Assembly (NCBI GenBank): GCA_900466875.1
Contig: UBNQ01000031.1
Span: forward strand, 1-64,000
From: Hyphomicrobiales bacterium
GTDB lineage: Bacteria > Pseudomonadota > Alphaproteobacteria > Rhizobiales > Rhizobiaceae
Direction of reading: 5' to 3'
Length of the DNA stretch: 64,000 nt
Part shown: positions 26,407 through 35,191 of the stretch, one piece after another
Layout: every line of letters starts with the position of its first letter
Position numbering within the stretch: position 1 is the stretch's first letter
The notes under the pieces: model-generated
What the model was told of the DNA's origin: nothing
The model's input: only the letters and a program-made list of their open reading frames with translations
Databases searched by the model: none
Translations under genes and position numbers: made by a program

Positions 26407-27051
26407 CTAGAGGGGGCGGTCCGGCAGGTCGTCGATGGAAATGACACCGTCTTTGTTGGTGTCCATGCGGGCAAACAGCTTGTCGCTGGCAGCCGACGCT
26501 TCGGCTTTGGTGATCTTGTTGTCGCGGTCTTCATCGACCATCCGGAAGAAGCGGCCACCGCCCATGCCACCGTGACGCTCGAAGCGGGCCTTTCGGAATT
26601 CTCCGTGTCGGCCGTCATCCCTGTCGGCGCGTTCATGCCGCGGACCATCGTGATCCTTGCGTTCGGCACGTTCCGGGCGGTCTTCGCCTTCTTCCGCCGC
26701 TTCGGGCCGCGGGTTGTTCTTTCTGAACTCCTCACGCTTGGCAACGCGGTAATCGAGAAGTTCGCCGCGGGTGATGCTGCCGTCCTTGTTGGCGTCGATT
26801 TCCGTGAACAGCGCTTCCTGGCGGGCAGCCACTTCTTCCTTGGAAATCCTGCCGTCCTTGTTGGTGTCGGCGGTCTTCAGGAGGCGGACGAAGGTCATGT
26901 CCTGCATCATCGCGCCGCGCATCATGCCATGCTGTCCATGCGGGCCGCCGGGGCCGCGGTCAGGCCGTTCGGGCGCGGCGAATGCCGGGATTGCGGCGCC
27001 TGCGACCAATACGGCTGCGAGGGTCGAAAAAACGATCTTCTTAGCGGTCAT
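26407..27051 (-). CDS. exported EF-hand calcium-binding protein
   Basis: A protein of 214 residues with a signal peptide (about 1-26, ending AIPAFA-AP), so periplasmic or secreted. Four EF-hand loops are visible: DTNKDGRISKEE (about 62-73), DANKDGSITRGE (86-97), DEDRDNKITKAE and DTNKDGVISIDD near the C-terminus. A linker between the pairs of about 60 residues is extremely rich in Arg, Asp, Glu and His. ATG 27051 is chosen over an upstream in-frame codon since the signal peptide begins there. It may buffer or sense calcium; no partner gene suggests a more precise role. Confidence 0.87.
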   Translation of the reverse strand: MTAKKIVFSTLAAVLVAGAAIPAFAAPERPDRGPGGPHGQHGMMRGAMMQDMTFVRLLKTADTNKDGRISKEEVAARQEALFTEIDANKDGSITRGELLDYRVAKREEFRKNNPRPEAAEEGEDRPERAERKDHDGPRHERADRDDGRHGEFRKARFERHGGMGGGRFFRMVDEDRDNKITKAEASAASDKLFARMDTNKDGVISIDDLPDRPL

Positions 27052-27170
27052 CGACGGGTTCCTTCCGGTTATTTCGATAACCCCAAGGTATGGCCGCCAA
27101 GCCGCGGCGACCACTTAAACTCCCGTAATGTGGATGAATTCTTTGTAATGCTTGCGGCCTTATTTAAGCG

Positions 27171-27884
27171 TCAGGCCGGCACGACGCCCTTCAGGAACGT
27201 CGCGAGATCGTCGGTCAGGTAATCGATGTGGTCGTCTTCCTCGGAAAACGTCTCCCAGCGTTCCATCAGCACTTCGTCGAGATTGCGCGGGGTCAGAAGT
27301 ATCGTCCGCATGCCGAGCGTTTTCGGCACGGTAAGATTGCGCGGCAGATCCTCGAACATTGCCGCATTGGCCGTATCCACCTGGTGCAGGCTGGCGAACT
27401 TGTCGTAGGTCTCGCCCGCCGGCTTCGGCACGTAACCGGCCGCGACGATGTCGAAGATGTCGTCGAAATTGTCGAGTATGCCGAGTGCTCTGGCCGCCGC
27501 TTCCGCATGCGGCACGCTGCCGTTCGTAAAGATGAATTTGCGACCAGGAAGCGCCTTGATCGCCTCGCCCAGCTCGGGGTTCGGTATCAGGATCGAATAG
27601 TCGATCGCATGCGCCTTTTCCAGAAACCCGTCCGGATCGATGCCGTGGTTGCGCATCAGGCCCTGCAGGGTTGTGCCATGCTCGTGGTAATAGCGTTTCT
27701 GCAGCGCCCGTGCCTCGTCTCGCTCCAGTTGCAGCAATTCCTGCACATAATCCGTCATGTTGACGTCGATCTGCGCGAAGAGATTGATGTGATGCGGGTA
27801 GAGCGTGTTGTCGAGATCGAAGACCCAGTCACGGATATGGGCGAAATCGGCAGCGTCGGCAGAGGTCTTGGGTTTCTTGTCCAT
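27171..27884 (-). CDS. HAD-family pyrimidine 5'-nucleotidase
   Basis: A 237-residue HAD phosphatase of the yeast Sdt1/Phm8 type, expected to dephosphorylate UMP, CMP or similar. Motif I reads DLDNTLYP near residue 23, motif II is FTNGS, motif III carries the Lys in VPKPAGETYDKF and motif IV appears in MFEDLPRNL. The alpha-helical cap lies between motifs I and II. ATG 27884 is used because the open frame extends 123 codons further without family similarity. It is divergent from the DMT transporter gene. Confidence 0.88.
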   Translation of the reverse strand: MDKKPKTSADAADFAHIRDWVFDLDNTLYPHHINLFAQIDVNMTDYVQELLQLERDEARALQKRYYHEHGTTLQGLMRNHGIDPDGFLEKAHAIDYSILIPNPELGEAIKALPGRKFIFTNGSVPHAEAAARALGILDNFDDIFDIVAAGYVPKPAGETYDKFASLHQVDTANAAMFEDLPRNLTVPKTLGMRTILLTPRNLDEVLMERWETFSEEDDHIDYLTDDLATFLKGVVPA

Positions 27885-27989
27885 GGCGCGTTTATGCACT
27901 GCCTCGCCGATAAAGAAAATCGAAAAGGCGACGGCTCGCCGCCGCATCCGGCTTGGCGATAAATCTGCCTGCGTGATACCGCCAATGGT

Positions 27990-28892
27990 ATGGAACTCTG
28001 GATCCCTATCACCATTGCCGCGGCCTTCCTGCAGAACCTGCGGTCGGCCTTGCAGAAGCATCTCCAGGGGAGGCTCGGCACCCGTGGCGCGAGCTTCGTC
28101 CGTTTCGGTTACGGCTTTCCGGTGGCCATCCTCTATGTCGTGCTCCTGCATCAACTGGCCGGATTTGCGATCCCCGATGTCAACTGGACGTTTGCCATCT
28201 GGGCCGTGATCGGCGGTCTGGCGCAGATTTTTGCCACCATCATGCTGGTCCACCTCTTCTCGCTGCGGAACTTCGCCGTCGGTACAGCCTATTCGAAGAC
28301 CGAGCCGGTACAGGCCGCGATCTTCGGCTTTATCCTGCTTGGCGAAAAACTGACGGTCGGGGCGATCGGCGCGATCATCACCGGGGTCATCGGTGTGATG
28401 CTGATCTCCATGGCGCGCATGCCTTTGTCATGGAAAAACACGGTCACGGCGCTGGCCAGCCGGACGGCGCTGGTGGGTATCGCCTCCGGTGCCGTGTTCG
28501 GCATCTCGGCGGTCGCCTATCGCAGCGCGTCGCTGTCGCTCGATGGACCAAATCCCGTCATGCAGGCAGCCATGACACTTGCCTGCGTCACCACGTTCCA
28601 GACCGTCTTCATGCTTGTCTGGATGGTGTTGAAGGACAAGAACGAGATCGTGCAGGTGCTGAAGACCTGGCGTTCATCCTCACTGGTGGGGCTCGCCAGC
28701 GTTTTCGGTTCGGCGTGCTGGTTCACCGCCATGACGCTGCAGCAGGTGGCTTATGTTCGCGCGCTCGGCCAGATCGAACTCGTCTTCACCTTCATGGCCT
28801 CGTATTTTCTCTTCCACGAGCGGATCAACCGCATGGAGATCCTGGGATGCCTGCTGATCGTTGCGGGCATCCTCGGGCTGCTGGCAGGCTGA
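27990..28892 (+). CDS. DMT-superfamily (EamA) transporter
   Basis: An inner-membrane permease of 300 residues with about ten transmembrane helices in two EamA repeats (roughly residues 5-140 and 155-299). The end of the first repeat shows KTEPVQAAIFGFILLGEKLT, with the usual conserved Glu in GE. Members export amino acids or metabolites; the substrate here cannot be told. A hairpin at 28901-28918 lies between it and convergent argB. Confidence 0.85.
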   Translation: MELWIPITIAAAFLQNLRSALQKHLQGRLGTRGASFVRFGYGFPVAILYVVLLHQLAGFAIPDVNWTFAIWAVIGGLAQIFATIMLVHLFSLRNFAVGTAYSKTEPVQAAIFGFILLGEKLTVGAIGAIITGVIGVMLISMARMPLSWKNTVTALASRTALVGIASGAVFGISAVAYRSASLSLDGPNPVMQAAMTLACVTTFQTVFMLVWMVLKDKNEIVQVLKTWRSSSLVGLASVFGSACWFTAMTLQQVAYVRALGQIELVFTFMASYFLFHERINRMEILGCLLIVAGILGLLAG

Positions 28893-28895
28893 AAC

Positions 28896-28918
28896 GAAAA
28901 AGGCGCCCTTCGGCGCCT
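28896..28918 (-). terminator. rho-independent terminator of argB
   Basis: Arms AGGCGCC and GGCGCCT (7 bp) with a four-base loop at 28901-28918. Read on the minus strand it is followed by a T-rich run, so it ends argB transcription; on the plus strand it can also stop the DMT transporter message. Confidence 0.85.
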
Positions 28919-28943
28919 CATTCAAATCACATCGATCCGCGGA

Positions 28944-29831
28944 TCAGGGCACGATCAGCGTGCCGGCACCGTGTTCGGTGAAGATCTCGAGCAGTACGGA
29001 GTGGGCAGTCTTGCCGTTGAGGATGACGACACCCTTCACGCCGGCGCGGATCGCGTCGATACAGGTCTCGACCTTCGGGATCATGCCGCCGGAAATCGTG
29101 CCGTCCTTGATCAGCGCCTGCGCCTGGGCAACCGTCAGTTCCTTGATCAGGTTCTTGTCCTTATCGAGCACGCCCGGAACGTCGGTGAGGAACAGCAGAC
29201 GGGTCGCGTGCAGCGCACCGGCAATCGCGCCGGCAAACGTGTCGGCATTGATATTGTAGGTCGCGCCGTCACGGCCCGGAGCAACCGGTGCGATGACCGG
29301 GATCATCTCGGACTTGGCGAGCAGGTCGAGCAGCGTGCGGTCGACTTCGACCACTTCACCGACAAAGCCGAGATCGAGCACACGCTCGATATTGCTGTCG
29401 GGATCGACAACCGTCTTCTTCGCCTTTTCGGCAAAGACCATGTTGCCGTCCTTGCCGCACAGGCCGATCGCCCATTCGCCGGTCTGGTTGATCAGCGCGA
29501 CGATTTCCTTGTTGATCGAGCCGGCGAGAACCATTTCGACAATCTCGACCGTCTTGGCATCGGTGACGCGAAGGCCGCCTTCGAATTTTGATTCGATGCC
29601 CATCTTGGTCAGCATCGCGCCGATCTGCGGGCCGCCGCCATGGACAACGATCGGGTTGACGCCGGACTGCTTGAGAAGCGCGATATCGGCGGCAAAAGCC
29701 TTGCCGAGCTCGGTATCGCCCATCGCGTGGCCGCCATATTTCACCACGATCGTCTTGTTCTCGTAGCGCTGCATGTAGGGCAGAGCCTGGGCGAGGAGTT
29801 TGGCCTGGAGTTCGCTATCCGACGTCGTCAT
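28944..29831 (-). CDS. argB: acetylglutamate kinase
   Basis: ArgB phosphorylates N-acetylglutamate, the committed step of arginine synthesis. The 295-residue protein has the amino-acid kinase fold: VVKYGGHAM near the N-terminus, VHGGGPQIG for the phosphate loop and [15 protein letters not shown] further on. The N-terminal helix of about 25 residues is typical of hexameric, arginine-inhibited enzymes. In other rhizobia argB lies downstream of engB on the same strand; here a three-gene cassette on the opposite strand separates them. Confidence 0.96.
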   Translation of the reverse strand: MTTSDSELQAKLLAQALPYMQRYENKTIVVKYGGHAMGDTELGKAFAADIALLKQSGVNPIVVHGGGPQIGAMLTKMGIESKFEGGLRVTDAKTVEIVEMVLAGSINKEIVALINQTGEWAIGLCGKDGNMVFAEKAKKTVVDPDSNIERVLDLGFVGEVVEVDRTLLDLLAKSEMIPVIAPVAPGRDGATYNINADTFAGAIAGALHATRLLFLTDVPGVLDKDKNLIKELTVAQAQALIKDGTISGGMIPKVETCIDAIRAGVKGVVILNGKTAHSVLLEIFTEHGAGTLIVP

Positions 29832-29965
29832 GAAAATCCCTCACATCAAAGGTGGGGCGCTTTTAGCGCATCTTTTTGACAGATGAAACAATCTGGTGGA
29901 AAGATTTGGCCGTAGCAGTTGGAGAGCGGGGAGAACGCGAACCTCCATCGGCTCGGGAGGTTGAA

Positions 29966-30508
29966 TTGGCACCAGAAAGCGACATCGCCGCCTTGCTCGG
30001 GCGTGTGGCACTGCGCGACAGGGCGGCATTTGCCGAACTTTATTCTCAGGTCTCGCCGAAACTTTTTTCCGTCTGCCTTCGTATCCTCAAGGATCGTGGC
30101 GAGGCGGAAGATGCTTTGCAGGAAGTTTTCGTCAAGATCTGGCAAAGGGCCGGGCGTTTTGCCGCGGCAGGCAACAGTGTGGTGGCATGGCTGGTGACGA
30201 TCGCTCGAAACCATTCTATTGATGTATTGAGAGCGCGTCGTCCAGTGGGCGAAAGCCGGGATGATGATTGGCAGATTGCCGATCCGGCTCCCGACCCCGA
30301 ACACGAGGCCGTGCTGAAATGGGAAGGCAAGCGCATTGACAGGTGCATGGAGGAGTTGGATCCTGACCGTGCCGGAGCAGTCCGCAGCGCCTATGTCGAG
30401 GGCCTGACCTATCAGGAACTGGCCGAACGACATGCAGTCCCGATCAATACAATGCGAACCTGGCTGCGACGCAGCCTTCTGAAACTGAGAGAGTGTCTCG
30501 ATCGATGA
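29966..30508 (+). CDS. ECF RNA polymerase sigma factor, SigK/RskA-linked type
   Basis: A sigma-70 region 2/region 4 protein of 180 residues. Region 2 covers about 20-90 (DRAAFAELYSQVSPKLFSVCLRIL, then EDALQEVFVKIWQ), and region 4 lies at 125-178 (YVEGLTYQELAERHAVPINTMRTW). I place the start at TTG 29966 because GGGAGG sits 5 bp before it; another in-frame TTG at 29876 would add 30 residues without region 2 homology. The stop overlaps the anti-sigma start (ATGA). Cotranscription with an RskA-like gene and proximity to a fasciclin gene match the ECF group that includes mycobacterial SigK. Confidence 0.9.
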   Translation: MAPESDIAALLGRVALRDRAAFAELYSQVSPKLFSVCLRILKDRGEAEDALQEVFVKIWQRAGRFAAAGNSVVAWLVTIARNHSIDVLRARRPVGESRDDDWQIADPAPDPEHEAVLKWEGKRIDRCMEELDPDRAGAVRSAYVEGLTYQELAERHAVPINTMRTWLRRSLLKLRECLDR

Positions 30509-31236
30509 GCAAGCCGGAACAAAGCGAAGGGGATCGCTCCCGCGACCAGCTTTTGGCCGGAGAATACGTGCTGGGCGTCCTGCCGGAAGCGGATCGGCGC
30601 AAGGTCGAAGCTCGCATGATCAAGGACCGCGCATTCGCGGCCATGGTCGCAAGCTGGCAGGAAAATCTCTCCGGTTTTGACGCCGACTATGAAGAGCAGG
30701 CGCCGCCATCACGGACATATTCCAGGATCGAAGCCAGGCTGTTTCCCGCCAGGACATTTCAGCAGCAACTGTTGTCGTCCGGCGGCTGGTGGAATTCGCT
30801 GGCCCTGTGGCGCGGGCTGGCAATCGCCTCGTTTGCGACACTGGTCACGTATGTCTCGTTCCAATCGGGATGGATTGGTGAAGAACCGTCATCCCGAACG
30901 CTGGTGGCGCAGTTGAGTGGCGACAGCAATGCCGCACTCGGCCTCATGGCGCGTTATGACACCGGCAGTGGCCTACTGCAGCTCATGCCGGTGGCCGCGA
31001 AGGCCGACGACGCGCGCTCGCTGCAGCTCTGGCTGGTGCCCGATGGCGGCGATGCGCCGGTTTCTCTCGGCATCCTGCCGCAGACGGGCGAGGGCGCTGT
31101 CGACATTCCCGCCGACCTGCGGCCGCGCCTCAGGGACGGCGTGACCTTTGCCGTCAGCCTCGAACCTTTCGGCGGCTCGCCCACCGGACTGCCGACCGGA
31201 CCCGTCATTGCATCCGGCAAGGCGCAAGGCATCTAG
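30505..31236 (+). CDS. anti-sigma factor, RskA/SigK-type
   Basis: A 247-residue single-pass membrane protein. The N-terminal cytoplasmic part (about 1-80) contains LLAGEYVLGVLPEADRRKVE, the zinc-free anti-sigma region seen in RskA proteins. One membrane helix lies at about 98-118 (GLAIASFATLVTYVSFQSGW), and the periplasmic RskA domain (about 130-245) includes LQLWLVPDGGDAPVSLG. It would hold the upstream sigma factor inactive until a periplasmic signal triggers proteolysis. Start and sigma stop overlap by 4 bp. Confidence 0.9.
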   Translation: MSKPEQSEGDRSRDQLLAGEYVLGVLPEADRRKVEARMIKDRAFAAMVASWQENLSGFDADYEEQAPPSRTYSRIEARLFPARTFQQQLLSSGGWWNSLALWRGLAIASFATLVTYVSFQSGWIGEEPSSRTLVAQLSGDSNAALGLMARYDTGSGLLQLMPVAAKADDARSLQLWLVPDGGDAPVSLGILPQTGEGAVDIPADLRPRLRDGVTFAVSLEPFGGSPTGLPTGPVIASGKAQGI

Positions 31237-31259
31237 TCTGAAATACATCATGAAAATCA

Positions 31260-31288
31260 GCGGCCTGGTGTTTTCGGGCCGTTTTTTT
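31260..31288 (+). terminator. rho-independent terminator after the anti-sigma gene
   Basis: CGGCC (31261-31265) and GGCCG (31277-31281) followed directly by seven T residues. The fasciclin gene downstream therefore needs its own promoter. Confidence 0.8.
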
Positions 31289-31414
31289 CGTTCGACCTGA
31301 AACTCTTTTCTCCAGTGTCCCGTCCTTTGTTATGTCGCCGCTCTGATGGGGCGGCAAGCCTTTGAAAGGCGCGTATCCGCGCCGGGGCGAATTCCTTCGG
31401 GAGGAAGAGAAGTC

Positions 31415-31972
31415 ATGTTCAAGTCCACATTTCGCACGCTCGCCATCGCTACCGCAGTTTCTGTCATTGCTGTCGGCGCGCATGCCGCCAACCCCAAGGT
31501 CGGCGGTGCCGCCATGTTCGAAGACAAGAACATTGTCGAGAACGCGATGAACTCCAAGGACCACACGACGCTGGTCGCGGCCGTGAAGGCGGCCGGCCTT
31601 GTCGAAACGCTTCAGGGCAAGGGGCCGTTCACGGTCTTTGCGCCGACCAACGAAGCCTTCGCTGCCCTGCCCAAGGGCACGGTTGACACACTCCTGAAGC
31701 CGGAGAACAAGGCTCAGCTGACCAAGGTTCTGACCTGCCACGTTGTGGCTGCCGACGCGATGTCCACGACCATCGAAAAGATGATCAAGGACGACAAGGG
31801 CACCCATGACGTCAAGACCGTCGGCGGTTGCATCCTGAAAGCCAAGGAAAGCATGGGCAAGATCACGCTGACCGACGAAATGGGTGGCGTTGCCCACGTC
31901 ACGATCGCCGACGTCAAGCAGTCGAACGGCGTCATTCACGTCATCGACAAGGTTCTGCTCCCCAAAATGTAA
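31415..31972 (+). CDS. exported fasciclin (FAS1) domain protein
   Basis: A 185-residue protein with a signal peptide (about 1-24, ending GAHA-AN) and a single FAS1 domain, recognised by TVFAPTNEAFAALP and the closing NGVIHVIDKVLLPK. FAS1 domains mediate adhesion or binding to carbohydrate and lipid surfaces. ATG 31415 follows GGGAGGAAG. Although separated from the anti-sigma gene by a terminator, the pairing with a SigK/RskA module mirrors mycobacteria, where SigK drives the FAS1 proteins MPT70 and MPT83. Two internal cysteines (LTCHVV, GGCILK) could form a disulfide. Confidence 0.9.
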   Translation: MFKSTFRTLAIATAVSVIAVGAHAANPKVGGAAMFEDKNIVENAMNSKDHTTLVAAVKAAGLVETLQGKGPFTVFAPTNEAFAALPKGTVDTLLKPENKAQLTKVLTCHVVAADAMSTTIEKMIKDDKGTHDVKTVGGCILKAKESMGKITLTDEMGGVAHVTIADVKQSNGVIHVIDKVLLPKM

Positions 31973-32006
31973 GCGCGGTTCGCCCGAACCTGCCGCTTGC
32001 ATTGAG

Positions 32007-32040
32007 ATCCGGCCGCTCCCCGTGGGGCGACCGGATTTTT
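32007..32040 (+). terminator. terminator after the fasciclin gene
   Basis: ATCCGG pairs with CCGGAT around an inner CCCC/GGGG stem, followed by TTTT. It may serve as the 3' end for the plus-strand cassette before convergent engB. Confidence 0.7.
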
Positions 32041-32060
32041 GCGTTTAACAGGATGCGCTT

Positions 32061-32699
32061 TTAGCTGACGGCCTCGACAATTGCTGCGCGCAGCTCGTCC
32101 ACGCCCTTGCCCTTTTCCGATGACGTGGAGAGAACGAAAGGATAGGCAGCAGGTCGTTTGCGGATTTTCTCCAGTGTCTCGTCGATCAATTTCGGCACCG
32201 CCGGTTCCTTGATCTTGTCGGTCTTGGTCAGCACGATCTGATAGGAAACGGCTGCCTTGTCGAGCAGATCGAGAACGTCATCGTCGTTCTTCTTCAACCC
32301 GTGACGGCTGTCGATCAGCACATAGACGCGCTTCAGCGTCGAGCGTCCGCGCAGATAGTCGAAAACGAGCTTCGTCCAGGCATCGACCATTTCCTTCGGC
32401 GCTTGCGCATAGCCGTAACCGGGCATATCGACCAGCGCCATCGGCGGAAGATCGCCTTCCTGACCGGAATATCCATCGGGCACGAAATAGTTGAGTTCCT
32501 GCGTCCGGCCCGGTGTGTTCGATGTCCGCGCCAGCCCCTTCTGGCCGACCAGCGCATTGATGAGCGACGATTTACCCACATTGGAACGGCCGGCGAAAGC
32601 GACTTCCAGAGGGCCTTCGGGCGGCAGGAACTTCATCGAAGGCACGCCACGGATGAAGATCCAGGGCCGGCCGAACAGGGGCTTGTCGTTGGTTGTCAT
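32061..32699 (-). CDS. engB: ribosome biogenesis GTP-binding protein EngB (YsxC)
   Basis: A TRAFAC GTPase needed for 50S subunit assembly. With the start at ATG 32699 it is 212 residues: G1 GRSNVGKS (37-44), G2 threonine in SNTPGRTQ, G3 DMPGYGYA and G4 TKTD are all present. An in-frame ATG at 32792 would add 31 residues but has no ribosome site and falls next to the yidC terminator. It follows yidC on the same strand, separated by that terminator, so partial read-through or a separate promoter is needed. Confidence 0.93.
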   Translation of the reverse strand: MTTNDKPLFGRPWIFIRGVPSMKFLPPEGPLEVAFAGRSNVGKSSLINALVGQKGLARTSNTPGRTQELNYFVPDGYSGQEGDLPPMALVDMPGYGYAQAPKEMVDAWTKLVFDYLRGRSTLKRVYVLIDSRHGLKKNDDDVLDLLDKAAVSYQIVLTKTDKIKEPAVPKLIDETLEKIRKRPAAYPFVLSTSSEKGKGVDELRAAIVEAVS

Positions 32700-32802
32700 C
32701 CGATTGTCTATCTCTGCGCTTGCTGGAAAATAAACCGCATCCGGGTTTTGGGCGCCGATGTCAAGGCTTGGCTGGAAAGCGACAGCTGTCATCGTACCAA
32801 AA

Positions 32803-32830
32803 GAAAACCCCGGTCGAAGCCGGGGTTTTC
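32803..32830 (-). terminator. rho-independent terminator after yidC
   Basis: A perfect 11-bp stem (GAAAACCCCGG with CCGGGGTTTTC, loop of 6). On the minus strand the stem is followed by TTTT, so it ends the rpmH-rnpA-yidC transcript. Confidence 0.85.
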
Positions 32831-32834
32831 AGGA

Positions 32835-34640
32835 TTATTTGCTTTCTGCGGGCTTTCGCTTGAAGAAGCCCTTCAGGTTGTCGAAGAGCTCGATCTTGGC
32901 GCCGTGACGCTTCATGATCAATGCCTGCTGGGAAACCGAAAGCGTGTTGTTCCATGCCCAGTAGATCACGAGACCCGACGGGAACGAGGCCAGCATGAAG
33001 GTGAAGACCAACGGCATCCAGTTGAAGATCATCTGCTGCGTCGGGTCCGGCGGCGTCGGGTTCATGCGCATCTGCAGGAACATCGTGATGCCCATGATAA
33101 GCGGCCAGACGCCGATCATCAGGAAGTGCGGAACGTCGTAGGGCAGCAGGCCGAACAGATTGAACAGCGAAGTCGGATCCGGCGCGGAAAGGTCCTGAAT
33201 CCAGCCGAAGAACGGTGCATGGCGCATCTCGATCGTGACATAGATGACCTTATAGAGTGCGAAGAACACCGGGATCTGCAAGAGCACCGGCCAGCAGCCG
33301 GCGATCGGGTTGATCTTCTCTTCCTTGTAGAGCGCCATCATCGCCTGCTGCAGCGCCATGCGGTCGTCGCCGTGCTTGGCTTTCAGCTCTTCCATCTTCG
33401 GCTGCATGCGCTTCATGTTCGCCATCGAGGCGTACTGCTTGCTGGCGAGCGGGAAGAAGATCAGCTTCACGACAACGGTCGTGAGAAGGATCGCGACACC
33501 GAAATTGCCGACATGACGGAAGAAGAAGTCCATCAGCTGGAACATCGGCTTGGTGATGAAGTAGAACCAGCCCCAGTCGATCAGCAGGTCGAAATGCGGG
33601 ATGGCATATTCTTCGGCATAACGGTCGACGAGAGGAACACGCTTGGCGCCGGCGAAGACCATGTTCTTCAGTTCGGTCGACTGGCCGGGCTGGATGGTCA
33701 GCGCGTCACCCTTGTAGTCTGCCTGATAACGCGGCTGACCGTCGGTGAAATGCGTGAAACGGCCTTCATAAGGCATTGCCTGCGGCGGTACGATCGCTGC
33801 AGCCCAGTATTTATCGGTGATGCCGAGCCAGCCGCCGGTAGCCTTGGCGTTGGTGACGGCTTCTTCCTCGATATTGGAATAGGTGTGTTCGCTGAGGCTG
33901 CCGTCCTTGCCGGGTACGCCGAGGAAGCCCTCGTGGATGACCCAGACCGAAGGTGTCACCGGCTTGTTGTTGCGGGTGATGCGGCCGTAGGAGGAAAGCG
34001 TGATTGCTTCTGCGCCGGGGTTCTCGACCTTGTCGGTCATGGAGATCATGTAGTGATCGTCGATCGAGATCGTGCGGTTGAAGACGACGCCCTTTTCATT
34101 GGTGAAGCTGAGTGTCACCGGGGTTGTTGCCGTCAGCTTCTCGCCGCTTGCAAGCGTCCAGGTCGTGCCCGGACCGGGAACCGTGCCGCTATTGTCGCTG
34201 CCGATATAACCGACTTCGCCGAAATAGCCGTCCCTGGTGTCTGCCGGCGAGAAGAGCGTGATGAGCGGGCTCGAGTTGTCGACGGTCTCGTGATATTCGC
34301 GCAGCTTCAGGTCGTCGAAGCGGGCGCCGGTGAGGTTGATCGAGCCTGAAACGGCCGGAGTGTCGATTGCAACGCGTTCGGACTTGGCAAGCGCCTGTTC
34401 GCGGGTCGCGGTCGCCTGGGCCTGACCTGCACCCGGCAGGTTGCCGGTGGTCGTGGCGGCGCCGGGGCTTTCCGGCGTGAATGTCGGGTTCTGCGCGGCC
34501 TGCTGCTGCTGCAATGCCTGCTGGGCTTCAGCGGCACGCTGCTGCGCTTCCATGCGCGGGTTCATGTAAAGGAACTGCCAGCCAAGGACGATGACGACCG
34601 ATAGGCCGATCGCGATGAAGTAATTTCGGTTTTTTTCCAT
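32835..34640 (-). CDS. yidC: membrane protein insertase YidC
   Basis: YidC inserts and folds proteins in the inner membrane, alone or with SecYEG. The 601-residue product has TM1 at about residues 6-26, a large periplasmic beta-domain to about 350, and a C-terminal conserved core of five helices (from LIDWGWFYFITKPM through FTFMLASFPSGLVIYW). A Gln/Ala-rich stretch lies at about 32-50. Two adjacent ATG codons occur; the second (34640) is better spaced from AGGAA. It overlaps the end of rnpA, the classic rpmH-rnpA-yidC order. Confidence 0.96.
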   Translation of the reverse strand: MEKNRNYFIAIGLSVVIVLGWQFLYMNPRMEAQQRAAEAQQALQQQQAAQNPTFTPESPGAATTTGNLPGAGQAQATATREQALAKSERVAIDTPAVSGSINLTGARFDDLKLREYHETVDNSSPLITLFSPADTRDGYFGEVGYIGSDNSGTVPGPGTTWTLASGEKLTATTPVTLSFTNEKGVVFNRTISIDDHYMISMTDKVENPGAEAITLSSYGRITRNNKPVTPSVWVIHEGFLGVPGKDGSLSEHTYSNIEEEAVTNAKATGGWLGITDKYWAAAIVPPQAMPYEGRFTHFTDGQPRYQADYKGDALTIQPGQSTELKNMVFAGAKRVPLVDRYAEEYAIPHFDLLIDWGWFYFITKPMFQLMDFFFRHVGNFGVAILLTTVVVKLIFFPLASKQYASMANMKRMQPKMEELKAKHGDDRMALQQAMMALYKEEKINPIAGCWPVLLQIPVFFALYKVIYVTIEMRHAPFFGWIQDLSAPDPTSLFNLFGLLPYDVPHFLMIGVWPLIMGITMFLQMRMNPTPPDPTQQMIFNWMPLVFTFMLASFPSGLVIYWAWNNTLSVSQQALIMKRHGAKIELFDNLKGFFKRKPAESK

Positions 34641-35032
34641 CATGCTTTCCTGGAAGGTGTTCCTGAGACAGGCTTGGCTTTTTGCCTGCCTTCAATCCGT
34701 GCTGCAAGTTGTTCGGTCAAATTTGAGAAGGAAATGCCGAGCACCTCCCTGCGCGCGACGATCACATAGTCGTGTCCGTTTTCCATTGCAAATCCGGCGG
34801 ATTTGCGCACGGCTTCCTTCAGCCGCCGCCGCATTCGGTTCCGCTCGACGGCGTTGCCGTGCTTTTTGGTAACGGTAAAGCCGACACGTGGCGGCTCATC
34901 AGGCTGCTTGCGATCGAGAACTTCCAGGAGAAACGTTCTCCCGCGGCGTGCTTCGCCTTTCCGAACAGCAAGAAACTGCGGCCGGCTTTTCAGCCGCCCG
35001 ACAGTGTTTTTCTTTTCTTTACTCGTCGTCAC
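34640..35032 (-). CDS. rnpA: ribonuclease P protein component
   Basis: The protein subunit of RNase P, 130 residues, helps the RNA bind pre-tRNA leaders. The family signature [23 protein letters not shown] is present at about 54-76, with an N-terminal [18 protein letters not shown]. Initiation appears to be at a GTG (35032) with a poor ribosome site, so translation coupling is possible. Its stop overlaps the yidC start. The upstream gene is rpmH. Confidence 0.94.
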   Translation of the reverse strand: MTTSKEKKNTVGRLKSRPQFLAVRKGEARRGRTFLLEVLDRKQPDEPPRVGFTVTKKHGNAVERNRMRRRLKEAVRKSAGFAMENGHDYVIVARREVLGISFSNLTEQLAARIEGRQKAKPVSGTPSRKA

Positions 35033-35056
35033 TGCCCGATCCGGGCAAGTCGGCCG

Positions 35057-35191
35057 TTAGGCCGACAGACTGGCACGGCCGCGTGCGCGACGAGCCGAAA
35101 GAACCTTGCGGCCACCCTTGGTAGCCATGCGGGCACGGAAACCATGACGACGCTTGCGAACAAGCTTGGACGGTTGGTAGGTACGCTTCAT
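35057..35191 (-). CDS. rpmH: 50S ribosomal protein L34
   Basis: A short basic ribosomal protein of 44 residues, beginning [18 protein letters not shown] and ending ARGRASLSA, a textbook L34. It leads the rpmH-rnpA-yidC transcript; its stop is 24 bp before the rnpA start. A strong housekeeping-type promoter lies about 120 bp upstream (35313-35342 on this strand). Confidence 0.97.
   Translation of the reverse strand: MKRTYQPSKLVRKRRHGFRARMATKGGRKVLSARRARGRASLSA

Noticed and set aside
32301-34349. 682-codon open frame on the plus strand, antisense to yidC and the yidC-engB region
   Set aside because: It mirrors yidC and continues through the terminator and engB; composition is His/Arg/Asp-rich as expected for antisense of GC-rich coding DNA, and no ribosome site or known domain is visible.
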